Shown here piece by piece: positions 16,329 to 24,222 of a DNA stretch of 32,838 nucleotides. This stretch comes from a virus: positions 1 through 32,838 of IMG/VR virus record IMGVR_UViG_3300042371_000216. One strand, written 5' to 3'. Made by a program: the position numbers and the translations under genes. Every line of letters starts with the position of its first letter. Position 1 is the stretch's first letter. The notes beneath the pieces are model-generated. The model saw nothing but the letters and a program-made list of their open reading frames with translations, made no database searches and was not told the DNA's origin.

Positions 16329-17783
16329 GTGGGTCGCAATTTAAGTAGGTGGTTGATACCGCTACCAGCAATATTGTTTGCAGTTTTTCCGCAAACCGCT
16401 AACGCTGAACCTGTCTTAGGTTTGAACGCTGTCGGCTACACGATTAGCGAGATACCGCCAACCAGATCAGATACCGCATATCAGACTTGCGGAAGCGAAA
16501 CAGAAAACAACATCAACCGAAACTTTGAAGGCGAACCATTCCAACAATGCGGTGATGACCTATTTATGATTCATTACACAGGGTTCATTACTGTTCCTGA
16601 GAACGACACGATTCAGTTTATGATCGCAGCCGATGACGGTGGCACGGTGCAGATCGGTGAAACTTTGTTTGGCACTTGGGGTGATAAAGGCTGCTCGTGG
16701 TCTGAGATAACTACCGATTCTTTTGATGCTGGCGTGTATGCGCTTAATGGTTGGTTTTACGAGAACGGCGGTGCGAGTTGCTTTATGTTGGCGTGGAACA
16801 TTGATGACGAAGGTTGGGCGATTGTCCCTGATGAAGCGTTCACTACGAACGGCGTATCCACCACCACAACTTCAACAAGCACCACTTCCACGACAACCAC
16901 GACCACAACAACTTTGCCCGAAACAACAACCAGCGCATCTACAACAACCCTTCCTCAAGAAAGTTCCACAACGACTTCGCAAGTTCAGTCAAGCACAACC
17001 AACCAAACGACAACAACAAGCACAAACCCTCCCACCACAACGACAACAACCGCAGCACCATATACGCCACCTCAGACATCTACTACCGAACCTGAACCCG
17101 AACCCACGACAACAACAACCACATTAGAAACCACCACGACCACGACCAGCCTGCCAGAATCCACAACAACAGAGACAACAGAAGAAACATTTGTTCAGAC
17201 TACCGTTGCCGAATCCGAACCTGAGAGCAGCACTACCACAGAGCCATCAGATTCAACCGTGCCTGACGAAACAGTGCCACCCCTACCCTTACCCCCAGAT
17301 AACGATTCGGAAGCGTTAGAAACGATTGTAGAGCCTGTGTTTGAGGTAGAAACAGAGGAATCGGGCGAGATCAGCGAAGAAGTGTTTGAAGAAATCCTTG
17401 AAGCAATCTCTGAGGCAACACCTGAAAAGGTGGTCGCAATCGTGGAAGCGATCTTGGAAACAAAGGTGAGTCAAGAGCAGGCGATTGAACTGGTTACATC
17501 GGTGGAAGTGTTGGCTGCTGTAACTGAGGAACAGGCTGAACAAATCTTTGAGGAGATCGCACCTGAAGAATTATCTGAAGCGCAAGCCGAAGCAATAACT
17601 GAGGCGGTGCAGAACGCACCAAACAAAGTTAAGAAAGCATTTGAAAACATCATCAACATATTCGGTTCACAATTTGAGTCGTATCGTGCGCTTGGTTCAA
17701 ACATTCCCGTATCTCAACGGCGCAGCCTGATCGCCATTGGTAGTCTTTTCACGATGATGCCACCACCTGTAAGGATTAAATGA
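16329..17783 (+). CDS. Secreted PA14-like protein with Thr-rich stalk
   Basis: This 484-aa protein starts at GTG 16329; the nearby ATG at 16327 stops after five codons. A signal peptide fits residues 1-26 (RWLIPLPAILFAVFPQTANA, predicted cut after ANA). Residues ~30-170 look like a PA14 carbohydrate-binding domain (FMIHYTGFITVPENDTIQF, then AADDGGTVQIGETLFGTW). A Thr/Ser/Pro-rich stalk covers ~175-320. A Glu-rich helical segment follows (~330-450) and then a basic C-terminus (SQRRSLIAIGSLF). The signal peptide and stalk are typical of host cell-surface proteins, so this may have been taken from the host. It could decorate the infected cell, bind glycans or serve at the tail tip. Confidence 0.75.
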   Translation: MGRNLSRWLIPLPAILFAVFPQTANAEPVLGLNAVGYTISEIPPTRSDTAYQTCGSETENNINRNFEGEPFQQCGDDLFMIHYTGFITVPENDTIQFMIAADDGGTVQIGETLFGTWGDKGCSWSEITTDSFDAGVYALNGWFYENGGASCFMLAWNIDDEGWAIVPDEAFTTNGVSTTTTSTSTTSTTTTTTTTLPETTTSASTTTLPQESSTTTSQVQSSTTNQTTTTSTNPPTTTTTTAAPYTPPQTSTTEPEPEPTTTTTTLETTTTTTSLPESTTTETTEETFVQTTVAESEPESSTTTEPSDSTVPDETVPPLPLPPDNDSEALETIVEPVFEVETEESGEISEEVFEEILEAISEATPEKVVAIVEAILETKVSQEQAIELVTSVEVLAAVTEEQAEQIFEEIAPEELSEAQAEAITEAVQNAPNKVKKAFENIINIFGSQFESYRALGSNIPVSQRRSLIAIGSLFTMMPPPVRIK

Positions 17784-17950
17784 TGAAAAAGGTTTTGAAC
17801 TATCTTGCCGATAACACTTGGACTTGGGCTGGCACAGGGCTGGTCTTAATCACTTTGTCTGGCACAACTTTTAAGCAGGCTCTCACGCTCACAGCGATTG
17901 CGATTGTTATACACTCTGTTATCACTTTAGGCACAAAGGAAGATCAATGA
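17783..17950 (+). CDS. Small two-span membrane protein, holin candidate
   Basis: This 55-aa ORF starts at ATG 17783, overlapping the previous stop by one base (TGATG). It ends at 17950, overlapping the next ATG. It contains two hydrophobic segments, around WTWAGTGLVLITLSG and ALTLTAIAIVIHSVITLG, separated by a short polar loop. Its position just before a second holin-like gene and the endolysin suggests part of the lysis cassette. Size and topology fit a class II holin or a holin partner. Confidence 0.65.
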   Translation: MKKVLNYLADNTWTWAGTGLVLITLSGTTFKQALTLTAIAIVIHSVITLGTKEDQ

Positions 17951-18204
17951 AAAAAGCACAAGACATCGCACAAAGATTACTTTCACTCTTTATGGCAAAC
18001 GCTTTGGCCATCGTTACAGGTTCAGCAATCGTTGGCGGTATCCCTGTTTGGAAAGCAGCAGCACTCGCAGGGTTCACGGCTGTCGCTCAGGTCGCTGAGA
18101 AACTGGCGAAGGCTTCGGTTGATGGCAGTTTGACTGCACAAGAAATCTCTGACGCTTTCGGAGGCAACGGGAAACAGATCGCTAAGAAGAAGGCTGCAAA
18201 ATGA
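17947..18204 (+). CDS. Holin (r1t-like)
   Basis: This 85-aa protein has an N-terminal helix, a hydrophobic centre (ALAIVTGSAIVGGIPVWKAA then AALAGFTAVAQVAEKLA) and a Lys-rich C-terminus (QIAKKKAAK). This pattern matches r1t-type holins of Gram-positive and actinobacterial phages. The TAA/ATG overlap at 18201-18204 couples it to the endolysin. It would permeabilise the membrane at the end of infection. Confidence 0.75.
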   Translation: MKKAQDIAQRLLSLFMANALAIVTGSAIVGGIPVWKAAALAGFTAVAQVAEKLAKASVDGSLTAQEISDAFGGNGKQIAKKKAAK

Positions 18205-18695
18205 AACGCCCATACACGGGCAACACAGACGGACTCGCACAAGGCGAGCGAAAAGGTTTAGCAGTTTTCATTAAAGAGTTGTGTGCTTTGTATCCTGCGC
18301 TTTGGAACAACGGAAGTTTCGTGAATCGCCCGAAACGGGGTTCATCAAGTATGAGTGTTCACGCAACTGGTCGTGCCTGCGATCTGTCTTACAGATTTAT
18401 GGCAAAAGAAAAGCGTGGCATCAAAGAAGGTGGCAGAAAACAAGCGATGGAGGCAATAGATTTTGTTGTCAAGAACGCTGATGCTTTTGGGCTTGAAGCA
18501 ATCCTTGACTATTTCCCGATGCCTCACGGCAGAGGGTGGAGGTGTGATCGTGGTGGCTGGTCTATTTACACGAAGGCAACGATTCACGGTGCGCCTATGG
18601 GTGATTGGGTTCACTTTGAGATTGCGCCGTTACTCGCAGATAATCCTGAAGCGATGCGTGAAGCGTTCGCCAAAGCAAAGCAACAGGTCGCATAA
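18201..18695 (+). CDS. Endolysin, M15-type peptidase
   Basis: This 164-aa protein shows the zinc-peptidase signature SVHATGRACDLSY, with His54 and Asp61 as ligands. The second half, GDWVHFEIAP, supplies His138 preceded by an acidic residue at 135. This is the M15/VanY-like arrangement found in phage L-Ala-D-Glu or D-Ala-D-Ala peptidases. There is no separate wall-binding domain. It follows the holin with a four-base overlap and so belongs to the lysis cassette. Confidence 0.83.
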   Translation: MKRPYTGNTDGLAQGERKGLAVFIKELCALYPALWNNGSFVNRPKRGSSSMSVHATGRACDLSYRFMAKEKRGIKEGGRKQAMEAIDFVVKNADAFGLEAILDYFPMPHGRGWRCDRGGWSIYTKATIHGAPMGDWVHFEIAPLLADNPEAMREAFAKAKQQVA

Positions 18696-18949
18696 TGAGC
18701 GAGTCGTTGGCTGCCATCATCGTTGCTCTCATCAGCACGATTGGGGTTGTGCTGGTAGGTTTAATGCAGTTATTCAAAAAGGAAGCAAGAGAAAATGCGA
18801 GAGTTAATAACGAAGATCACGCAATAGTTCAGCAACAGTTAAGAATGATATTCAAATCGGTTGGCAGAGTAGATGACAAGTTAGAGAAGCACTTAGATCA
18901 ACACACAGAAGGAACGACAAGTGGGAAAACTCTTAAAAGAAATCCGTGA
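18695..18949 (+). CDS. Membrane-anchored small protein, spanin- or holin-accessory-like
   Basis: This 84-aa protein has one N-terminal transmembrane segment (LAAIIVALISTIGVVLVGLM). A long charged helical region follows (KKEARENARVNNEDHAIVQ, then VGRVDDKLEKHLDQH). Proteins of this form next to actinophage endolysins are treated as lysis accessories. It starts on the last base of the endolysin stop. The function is inferred from topology and position. Confidence 0.65.
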   Translation: MSESLAAIIVALISTIGVVLVGLMQLFKKEARENARVNNEDHAIVQQQLRMIFKSVGRVDDKLEKHLDQHTEGTTSGKTLKRNP

Positions 18950-19154
18950 TACGCCACCAGTTAGAGGCGGATTACCAAAGAAGATTGACATTATTCTTGA
19001 ACAGTTAGATGAGCAAGATCGTAAAGATTTATTAGACGCACTCAACGATCACACGATTCAAGCGACAACAATTTATCGTGTGTTGAAGAAGCGTGGCTTT
19101 GATATCGGGCGCAAATGTATCAACCGATATAGAGGCTTTTACAATGAGTCTTAA
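18921..19154 (+). CDS. Small basic protein with HTH-like character
   Basis: This 77-aa protein starts at GTG 18921, behind AAGGA and within the 3' end of the preceding gene. Its second half, DALNDHTIQATTIYRVLKKR then FDIGRKCINRYRGF, resembles small phage proteins that predict a helix-turn-helix for choosing DNA or peptide partners. The following phosphoesterase gene starts inside it at 19144. A DNA-binding or regulatory role is plausible, not proven. Confidence 0.6.
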   Translation: MGKLLKEIRDTPPVRGGLPKKIDIILEQLDEQDRKDLLDALNDHTIQATTIYRVLKKRGFDIGRKCINRYRGFYNES

Positions 19155-20190
19155 AGACGAGATCACTAATGTTGATACCGATTTGATTCGGATTCGTAAA
19201 CAGCGTGATGCTCTAAACAATCAGAACGCCAGACTGACCACAAGACTTGAGGAGTTAGAAAAGACTCTTGCGATTGTTGATCGTGTGAACGGTGTAATCA
19301 TTGACCCTCCTTCTTGGCTTGCCCCGAAGAAACCTAAATCATCGGCAGCGACTCTTGTGGTGATATTGAGTGATACACACTTTGACGAAGTGGTAAACGC
19401 CGAAGAAATGGAAGGCTTGAACTGTTACAACCGTGATATCGCTGTAATGCGATTAGAGAAGTGGACACAGAATGTGATCAAACTTTCACGCCACTATTTG
19501 TCGGGCGTTACTTATGACGGTGTGGTTGTTATTTTGGGTGGCGATATTTTTACGGGCGATATCCATGAAGAACTCGCACTCACAAACGAGGACACAATGA
19601 TTGGCTCGCTGTTGTTCTGGTCTGAACAGGTTGCTGCTGCTATCGGGCTGCTCACTGACGAGTTCGGCAAATGTTATGTAACGAGCGTGGTTGGTAATCA
19701 CGGGCGCACGACACGCAAACCACGAATGAAGCAACGGGTGAAAACAAACTTTGATTATCTGCTTGCGAAGATGGTTGAAAGAAACTTCAGAACAGACAAG
19801 CGGATTACTTTTGATATTCCTGAATCGGCTGATGCCTTGATCAAGATTTATGAACATGGCCATTTGATTACGCACGGCGATCAAGTTTCTGGTGGTGGTG
19901 GTATCGGCGGAATCTATCCACCGATTATGCGAATGAGAGCAAGGAAGCAAGCACGATATATGGCAACAGGGAAATCGTTTCAAACACTTTGGCTTGGTCA
20001 TTGGCATCAATACATTTCAACACCGTCAATGATTGTGAACGGAAGTCTCAAGGGCTTTGATGAGTATGCGATGTTGATGGGCTTCTCACACGAGCAGCCT
20101 CAACAAGCGTTGGCGATTGTTACGCCTGAAAGAAACATTACGATTCAAGCACCAGTGTTTTGTTTAGATCGCAAGAAAGAAGGCTGGTGA
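19144..20190 (+). CDS. Calcineurin-like metallophosphoesterase
   Basis: This 348-aa protein starts at ATG 19144; the frame is open upstream, but that would add an out-of-place N-terminus. Residues ~1-45 form a coiled coil. The metal-binding motifs occur in order: LSDTHFDE (Asp77, His79), GGDIFTGDIHEE, VVGNHGRTTRKP, THGDQ and GHWHQY. This is the complete two-metal set, so an active phosphodiesterase or nuclease is expected. Phage relatives may act in DNA metabolism. It links the lysis cassette to the gap before the early genes. Confidence 0.87.
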   Translation: MSLKDEITNVDTDLIRIRKQRDALNNQNARLTTRLEELEKTLAIVDRVNGVIIDPPSWLAPKKPKSSAATLVVILSDTHFDEVVNAEEMEGLNCYNRDIAVMRLEKWTQNVIKLSRHYLSGVTYDGVVVILGGDIFTGDIHEELALTNEDTMIGSLLFWSEQVAAAIGLLTDEFGKCYVTSVVGNHGRTTRKPRMKQRVKTNFDYLLAKMVERNFRTDKRITFDIPESADALIKIYEHGHLITHGDQVSGGGGIGGIYPPIMRMRARKQARYMATGKSFQTLWLGHWHQYISTPSMIVNGSLKGFDEYAMLMGFSHEQPQQALAIVTPERNITIQAPVFCLDRKKEGW

Positions 20191-20193
20191 GTT

Positions 20194-20457
20194 ATGGGAA
20201 CGATTGTGCTGATTATTTGGCACGATGCTCATTCGGTAGCTTCTACTTGGATTGATGTTGCCGATATTGATGTTGAGCCTGCGGTTGTTGAGAGTGTCGG
20301 TTTTTTGTTGCCTGATGCGAAGCCTAGACATATTGTGTTGGCGCAAAGTTTGACTGGCGATGAATGTGATCATATTTTGGCTGTGCCTGTTGAGATGGTG
20401 CGCTCTATCAAAGTTTTATCCGCCGATGGATATGCAAAAATAAATCAGGTATTGTAA
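20194..20457 (+). CDS. Conserved small phage protein
   Basis: This 87-aa acidic protein starts three bases after the phosphoesterase stop. Its sequence includes IIWHDAHSVASTWIDVADID, VGFLLPDAKPRHIVLAQS and DECDHILAVPVEMVRSIKVL. I have the impression this pattern recurs in aquatic phage genomes, but no function is known to me. It is the last gene before the hairpin-rich gap, so it ends the late transcription unit. Confidence 0.7.
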   Translation: MGTIVLIIWHDAHSVASTWIDVADIDVEPAVVESVGFLLPDAKPRHIVLAQSLTGDECDHILAVPVEMVRSIKVLSADGYAKINQVL

Positions 20458-20465
20458 AAAGTTGT

Positions 20466-20533
20466 GCGGAGTGTTCTCCTTCTCCGCTTCGCATACGAGT
20501 TGAGTTGCCCTCGCAGGAATGTTTGGGCAATTC
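20466..20533 (+). terminator. Two hairpins closing the late operon
   Basis: GCGGAG (20466-20471) pairs with CTCCGC (20482-20487), with a ten-base loop. A second stem, GAGTTGCCC (20502-20510) with GGGCAATTC (20525-20533), has nine pairs including one G-U wobble and a 14-base loop. Neither is followed by a clear U-run. Together they fill the first half of the 189-base gap and are reasonable candidates for late-operon termination or RNA stabilisation. Confidence 0.45.
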
Positions 20534-20575
20534 CTCGTCTGCCCTAGAACCTGTAGTAGATAGGGTCAAATCGGT

Positions 20576-20604
20576 TTGTTGTCAAATTGGCTATGGGGTA
20601 GAAT
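20576..20604 (+). promoter_or_regulatory. Candidate early promoter
   Basis: TAGAAT at 20599-20604 fits an actinobacterial -10 (TAnnnT). TTGTTG at 20576-20581 gives a 17-base spacer. The better-matching TTGTCA at 20579-20584 gives only 14. It lies 43 bases before the ATG of the first early gene and upstream of a leader hairpin. The placement is good, but the match is modest. Confidence 0.4.
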
Positions 20605-20612
20605 AGACCTAT

Positions 20613-20646
20613 CGGGCAAACGCCCGAAAGTTCAAGAGGAGGACTT
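20613..20646 (+). promoter_or_regulatory. Leader module copy A: hairpin plus strong RBS
   Basis: CGGGC (20613-20617) pairs with GCCCG (20622-20626) around an AAAC loop. AAGTTCAAGAGGAGGACTT follows directly before ATG 20647. The same RBS cassette recurs at 21056-21074, 26867-26883 and 27135-27154, and a closely related hairpin precedes the copy at 26867. AGAGGAGGA is a near-perfect Shine-Dalgarno sequence. Confidence 0.7.
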
Positions 20647-21048
20647 ATGAAAACCGAAGAAGCAATTAACGAGTTCAAAAAAACGATAGATCAATTTGGT
20701 GTTCCGTGTTGGGTGGCGCATATCAGTTGCCCGATTCGTAATGCCGTTCCGAAAGAAATCAAAAAACAATTATTGGCAACAGCAAAAGTTTCGGAAGGTT
20801 GGTCAAAACAATTTGATGGCCAATTCGTTTTCGGCAAAACACGGACAGACGATAAAGAAAACATTTTGGAATGGGCGAAACAAAATGTTTTCCAAATGGT
20901 AACAATCAAAGAAGTCGCAGATGCTTGCGATGTAACTCAAAGTTGTGCGAGGCGCACGATGAACGCCCGACCAGATGTGTTCAAGAAGTTCGGTAAAGAA
21001 TATGAGATACGAGATGCTGAGGCAGATCGCAAAGCACAGAAGAAATAA
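20647..21048 (+). CDS. Early protein with C-terminal winged-helix-like region
   Basis: This is the first gene after the early promoter region, 133 aa. Residues ~80-110 (MVTIKEVADACDVTQSCARR) look like a helix-turn-helix followed by a wing, ending in a charged tail. The N-terminal half has two Cys (CWVAHISCPIRNAVPKE) and KVSEGWSKQFDGQFVFGK. It may be an early DNA-binding regulator. No named family is recognised. Confidence 0.65.
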   Translation: MKTEEAINEFKKTIDQFGVPCWVAHISCPIRNAVPKEIKKQLLATAKVSEGWSKQFDGQFVFGKTRTDDKENILEWAKQNVFQMVTIKEVADACDVTQSCARRTMNARPDVFKKFGKEYEIRDAEADRKAQKK

Positions 21049-21055
21049 TCAACCA

Positions 21056-21074
21056 AAGTTCAAGAGGAGGACTT
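21056..21074 (+). promoter_or_regulatory. Leader module copy B: RBS cassette without hairpin
   Basis: AAGTTCAAGAGGAGGACTT precedes ATG 21075. It is identical over 19 bases to the cassette before 20647, but the hairpin is missing. An identical RBS cassette in front of unrelated genes suggests duplication of the leader or strong selection for the same translation rate. Confidence 0.7.
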
Positions 21075-21782
21075 ATGACAAAGCAAGTGAGATGGAAATG
21101 CGAGAAGTGCGATGACGGATTGTTAGCACCGACCCGACCACGCAAGAACGATGTCAGGCGATACTGTCTGCCTTGTTCAGCGAAGTCGGGCAAGCTGGTT
21201 GATCGTGTCGCACCTTCGTTAGAGAAGAAGCGAGAGAAGCGCACGGCGATTGTTCAGCAGAAGCAGAAAGCGAAGCGTGTGCGTATTGCAACAAAGTTGC
21301 AGCCAAAGAAAGAACGATGGAAACGAATGGAACAAAGACAAGCGATCTTCAACAAAGAAGCAGATCGCATTTGGGAATTGTTTCACCCGCAAGGCACAAA
21401 TCGTAAACGACCTACAATTTCAATTGTGTTCGCTCGTAATCGTGATTGTAGCGGTTATTACAATGGTGGCGTTTTGATTCGGATTCCTCGTTGGTCTTCG
21501 GGTGGGGCTTGGGCTTGGGAAGTCTTGGCGCACGAACTTTGCCACGCTGTCGTTCCGACAAGCATTCGTGATGGTTCGCACGGCAAGGCGTTTTATGTTG
21601 CTCTCAAGAATGTGATTGAGGCAAGATGGAAAGTTCAAATGGACTGGTCATCAATAAATGGTTACACAACTTCATCTCACTCGTGGGGCTACAAAGTTGA
21701 TTACTTGATGACAGGGCAGTTAGAGAAAGCCGATGTTGTGAAGTTCAGTTATCCAGCAGATCAGATAAATGAGAAACCCTAA
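21075..21782 (+). CDS. SprT-like zinc metalloprotease
   Basis: This 235-aa protein has an N-terminal zinc ribbon (Cys9/Cys12 and Cys31/Cys34). A long basic linker follows (~50-95), then a zincin domain with the HExxH motif LAHELCHAVV (His153, Glu154, His157) and a likely third ligand at His169 in DGSHGKAF. This is the SprT/Spartan arrangement; cellular members cut proteins crosslinked to DNA. In the phage it may clear protein blocks from DNA or process a phage or host protein (inference). It shares the leader cassette with the previous gene. Confidence 0.78.
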   Translation: MTKQVRWKCEKCDDGLLAPTRPRKNDVRRYCLPCSAKSGKLVDRVAPSLEKKREKRTAIVQQKQKAKRVRIATKLQPKKERWKRMEQRQAIFNKEADRIWELFHPQGTNRKRPTISIVFARNRDCSGYYNGGVLIRIPRWSSGGAWAWEVLAHELCHAVVPTSIRDGSHGKAFYVALKNVIEARWKVQMDWSSINGYTTSSHSWGYKVDYLMTGQLEKADVVKFSYPADQINEKP

Positions 21783-21792
21783 AGGAGACAAA

Positions 21793-22029
21793 ATGAAATC
21801 AGAAAAACAAGAAATTGAAGCAATGAAAGAAATACTTGAGTTCGGTGATTACTACCTAATCAAAGTAATCAACGGTCATAAAGATTATGACGGGCAGATA
21901 GTAGGCATGAACGAGAACAGCCTTGTCATTGAATGTTGGAATGTCGTCAAAGGCAACTTGTGTGAGACTGAAATCAAGTTCTCAGACATTGAAGAAATCT
22001 GGGCGTTGGAAGAAATGGTGTGGGGCTGA
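21793..22029 (+). CDS. Small acidic early protein
   Basis: This 78-aa protein starts at ATG 21793 behind AAAGGAGACAAA, the strongest RBS here. A longer frame would begin inside the protease gene. It has an SH3- or Sm-like strand pattern (DYYLIKVINGHKDYDGQIVG then NSLVIECWNVVKGNLCETEI). The function is unknown; it may be a small beta-barrel accessory. Confidence 0.65.
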   Translation: MKSEKQEIEAMKEILEFGDYYLIKVINGHKDYDGQIVGMNENSLVIECWNVVKGNLCETEIKFSDIEEIWALEEMVWG

Positions 22030-22093
22030 TAACTCCACAACACCCCTGAGTAATAATGAGATCAACATAAACAAACGAACTGAGGAGGTTCAA

Positions 22094-23041
22094 ATGAAAC
22101 AGATACCGAAACCGAAACACGGAAGCAAAGAGTGGTTACTTGAAAGATGGCGTGATGAGCAAGGCAGGTGCGTGTTCGGGGCTTCCGATATTCCTGCGCT
22201 TATGAACGCTTCGCCATACAAGACAAGAGGCGAACTGTTTGCAGACAAACTAAACGAACCAGTTGAGCAAGCAGAGTCAGCGATCTTTCGGCGTGGCAAT
22301 CTTTTAGAGCGACCTTTGCTTGAAGCAGCAAGCGAACAGTTGGGCTACACATTCAATACACCCGACACCATCTATCGTGATGGCAGGCTTTCGGTTTCGC
22401 TTGACGGTGTTGATAATGAGATTGCACCAAGCATCGTGATTGAGGCAAAGACTTCAACACGATATTCAATCCACGATTCATCTGATCTGCCTACCGAATG
22501 GTTGTGGCAAGGCTGGGCTCAGCAAGCGGTGCTTCAATGCCCTGTCTGGTTCAGTGTGCTTGATCGTGATTTGCGTATCAGCGTGGTTGAGTTGCCTGAG
22601 AATGCAGCAGCGATTGACACTCTGCGTCTTGAAGCCGAAGTGTTCGGTGAATGGGTTGATACAAACAGCGCACCGCTTGACGAGATCAACAACTTCTCTG
22701 CTGACGCAATCGCACGAATCTTTCAGGTCGCACCGACCACGATTGATTTGCCGAACGGCGCAGGCGAGTGGGTTCTACAACTTGAAGAAGCACGAGCATT
22801 GGCGAAGCAGGCTGCTGAGCAGGAAGCCAAAGCTAAAGATGCGCTGGCACAAATGCTGTTGGGTAACGAGATCGGGTTATTGCACGGTCAGCGAGTCGTA
22901 TCGTGGAAGCAGCAAGATGGTAAGACTTCGTTGGATACGAAAGCGTTGCGTGAGGCGCACCCAGAGTTAGTTAAGCAATATGAAAAGCAAGGTAATCCCT
23001 ATCGTGTGATGAGAACACACAGAGAGAAGGCAAAGAAATGA
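22094..23041 (+). CDS. YqaJ/lambda-Exo-type 5'-3' exonuclease
   Basis: This 315-aa protein starts at ATG 22094 behind GAGGAGG. Family motifs are present in order: GASDIPALMNASPYKT (29-44), FRRGNLLERPLLEAAS (65-80), SLDGV with Asp104, and IVIEAKTS with Glu117 and Lys119. These are the PD-(D/E)XK catalytic residues of viral recombinases. The C-terminus is helical. It would resect double-stranded ends for strand annealing and pairs with the annealing protein encoded at 23289. Confidence 0.88.
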   Translation: MKQIPKPKHGSKEWLLERWRDEQGRCVFGASDIPALMNASPYKTRGELFADKLNEPVEQAESAIFRRGNLLERPLLEAASEQLGYTFNTPDTIYRDGRLSVSLDGVDNEIAPSIVIEAKTSTRYSIHDSSDLPTEWLWQGWAQQAVLQCPVWFSVLDRDLRISVVELPENAAAIDTLRLEAEVFGEWVDTNSAPLDEINNFSADAIARIFQVAPTTIDLPNGAGEWVLQLEEARALAKQAAEQEAKAKDALAQMLLGNEIGLLHGQRVVSWKQQDGKTSLDTKALREAHPELVKQYEKQGNPYRVMRTHREKAKK

Positions 23042-23292
23042 CAGCAAAGTTGTCTGTTATTTGTTCGTGTGGTGGGAATCTAATTATTTTAAGTGATCTA
23101 CGCCCATGCGAAAGAATAGGATTTTTTGAAAGTGTTCAAGTTTTTTTTCACGAAGGCGAAACCGAATGTAAAGAAAATTCACTTTGTGAATACCTTTACG
23201 AAACAAAACAACATGATCAATATTTTAATGTAATTCAAACTTATTTACTTAGTAAACAAAATAAACCAAAAAGGGAGAAGGTAAAAAAATGA
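23038..23292 (+). CDS. Small Cys-containing protein in the recombination operon
   Basis: This 84-aa ORF overlaps the exonuclease stop by four bases and the next gene by four. It has CSCGG near the start, scattered Cys residues and a basic C-terminus (KQNKPKREKVKK). Its bases are visibly richer in A and T than those of its neighbours, which suggests a later insertion into the exonuclease-annealase pair. The function is unknown. Confidence 0.65.
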   Translation: MTAKLSVICSCGGNLIILSDLRPCERIGFFESVQVFFHEGETECKENSLCEYLYETKQHDQYFNVIQTYLLSKQNKPKREKVKK

Positions 23293-24053
23293 GTAATGAA
23301 ACTGAAGCAGTTATGTTGAAAGCGGTGCTGGAACAATATGCCACTCCAGACCCGAAGATAGTTGGAACGATTCCACGCAACGGAATCAATCTGGCTTATG
23401 TCAGCCACGCAGAAATCACTCGCATCTTGATTGAGATTGACCCGATGTGGAACTGGCAACCGATTAATTGGGTTGATGGCAGACCTGCGATACACGAAGC
23501 AAACGGTGTCGCAACGATGTGGGCAACGCTCACGCTGTTAGGCAAATCGCTTGTCGGTGTCGGTTCGGTTCGTTCCGATAAACCTGATCTTGACAAAGAA
23601 CTTGTCGGAGACTTCTTGCGGAACGCTGCGATGCGATTCGGTATCTGTCTTTCGCTTTGGTCTAAACAAGATTGGGAAGTGAAAGGGAATGTGGCAAGCA
23701 TTTCTACCGTTCAACCTCGTAGGGCAGATCAGGTGCAAGAGTCTAAAAACGCTCACCCTGCGAATGTTCAGCCAAAAACCAGCCCTCCAGATGCGTTGAG
23801 AGATGATGAAATAGAAGCAGCGTTCACTACTACACCACCGCCAGCAACGAAGATCGGGAGTTTGATCAGCGACAAGCAGAAAGGTCTAGTGTCATCTTTG
23901 GCCAAAGAAGTCGCTGACGGTGATGTGAAACCGATTACCAAAACTTTGTTCAGCAAAGAAAACTTGAACACGCTCACAACCAAAGAAGGTTCAGAACTGA
24001 TCAAACATTTAATGGGTATGAGAAAGCAATCATCTAATGAGCAACCCTTCTGA
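23289..24053 (+). CDS. Single-strand annealing protein, Rad52/Sak-like (probable)
   Basis: This 254-aa protein has a compact N-terminal domain with SHAEITRILIEIDPMWNWQP, VATMWATLTLLGKSLVGVGS and KELVGDFLRNAAMRFGICLS. This is the pattern I associate with Sak/Rad52-type annealases of phages. The rest is a Pro-rich linker (ATTTPPPATK at ~185) and a helical C-terminus (LTTKEGSELIKHLMGMRKQ). Its neighbour is the exonuclease, as in two-component recombination systems. An ERF-type annealase is the main alternative. Confidence 0.68.
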   Translation: MSNETEAVMLKAVLEQYATPDPKIVGTIPRNGINLAYVSHAEITRILIEIDPMWNWQPINWVDGRPAIHEANGVATMWATLTLLGKSLVGVGSVRSDKPDLDKELVGDFLRNAAMRFGICLSLWSKQDWEVKGNVASISTVQPRRADQVQESKNAHPANVQPKTSPPDALRDDEIEAAFTTTPPPATKIGSLISDKQKGLVSSLAKEVADGDVKPITKTLFSKENLNTLTTKEGSELIKHLMGMRKQSSNEQPF

Positions 24054-24222
24054 GGAGTTGCAGATGGCTTACGAGTTTGCGATTGGTGTCTTGATTGATT
24101 GCGCCCGAAGGGTCGTGGTTTTTGATGGCACTGATCGTGAATCGTTAGACAGTCTGCGTGAAGCCGTGTTGAAGTTTGGCGAGGTAAACGATTTGATTGC
24201 GAAGTTTTACAGTGAGTCGTGA
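24037..24222 (+). CDS. Small hypothetical early protein
   Basis: This 61-aa helical protein overlaps the annealase end by 17 bases and the WhiB start by 11. It contains EFAIGVLIDCARRVVVFDG and SLREAVLKFGEVNDLIAKFY. The tight overlaps on both sides suggest it is a real gene. There is no recognisable family. Confidence 0.6.
   Translation: MSNPSEELQMAYEFAIGVLIDCARRVVVFDGTDRESLDSLREAVLKFGEVNDLIAKFYSES

Noticed and set aside
16327-16344. ATG 16327 as the start of the PA14 gene
   Set aside because: This frame stops after five codons; GTG 16329 gives the signal peptide.
20613-20646. Leader hairpins at 20613 and 26846 as ribozymes
   Set aside because: Simple stem-loops before an RBS with no catalytic core.
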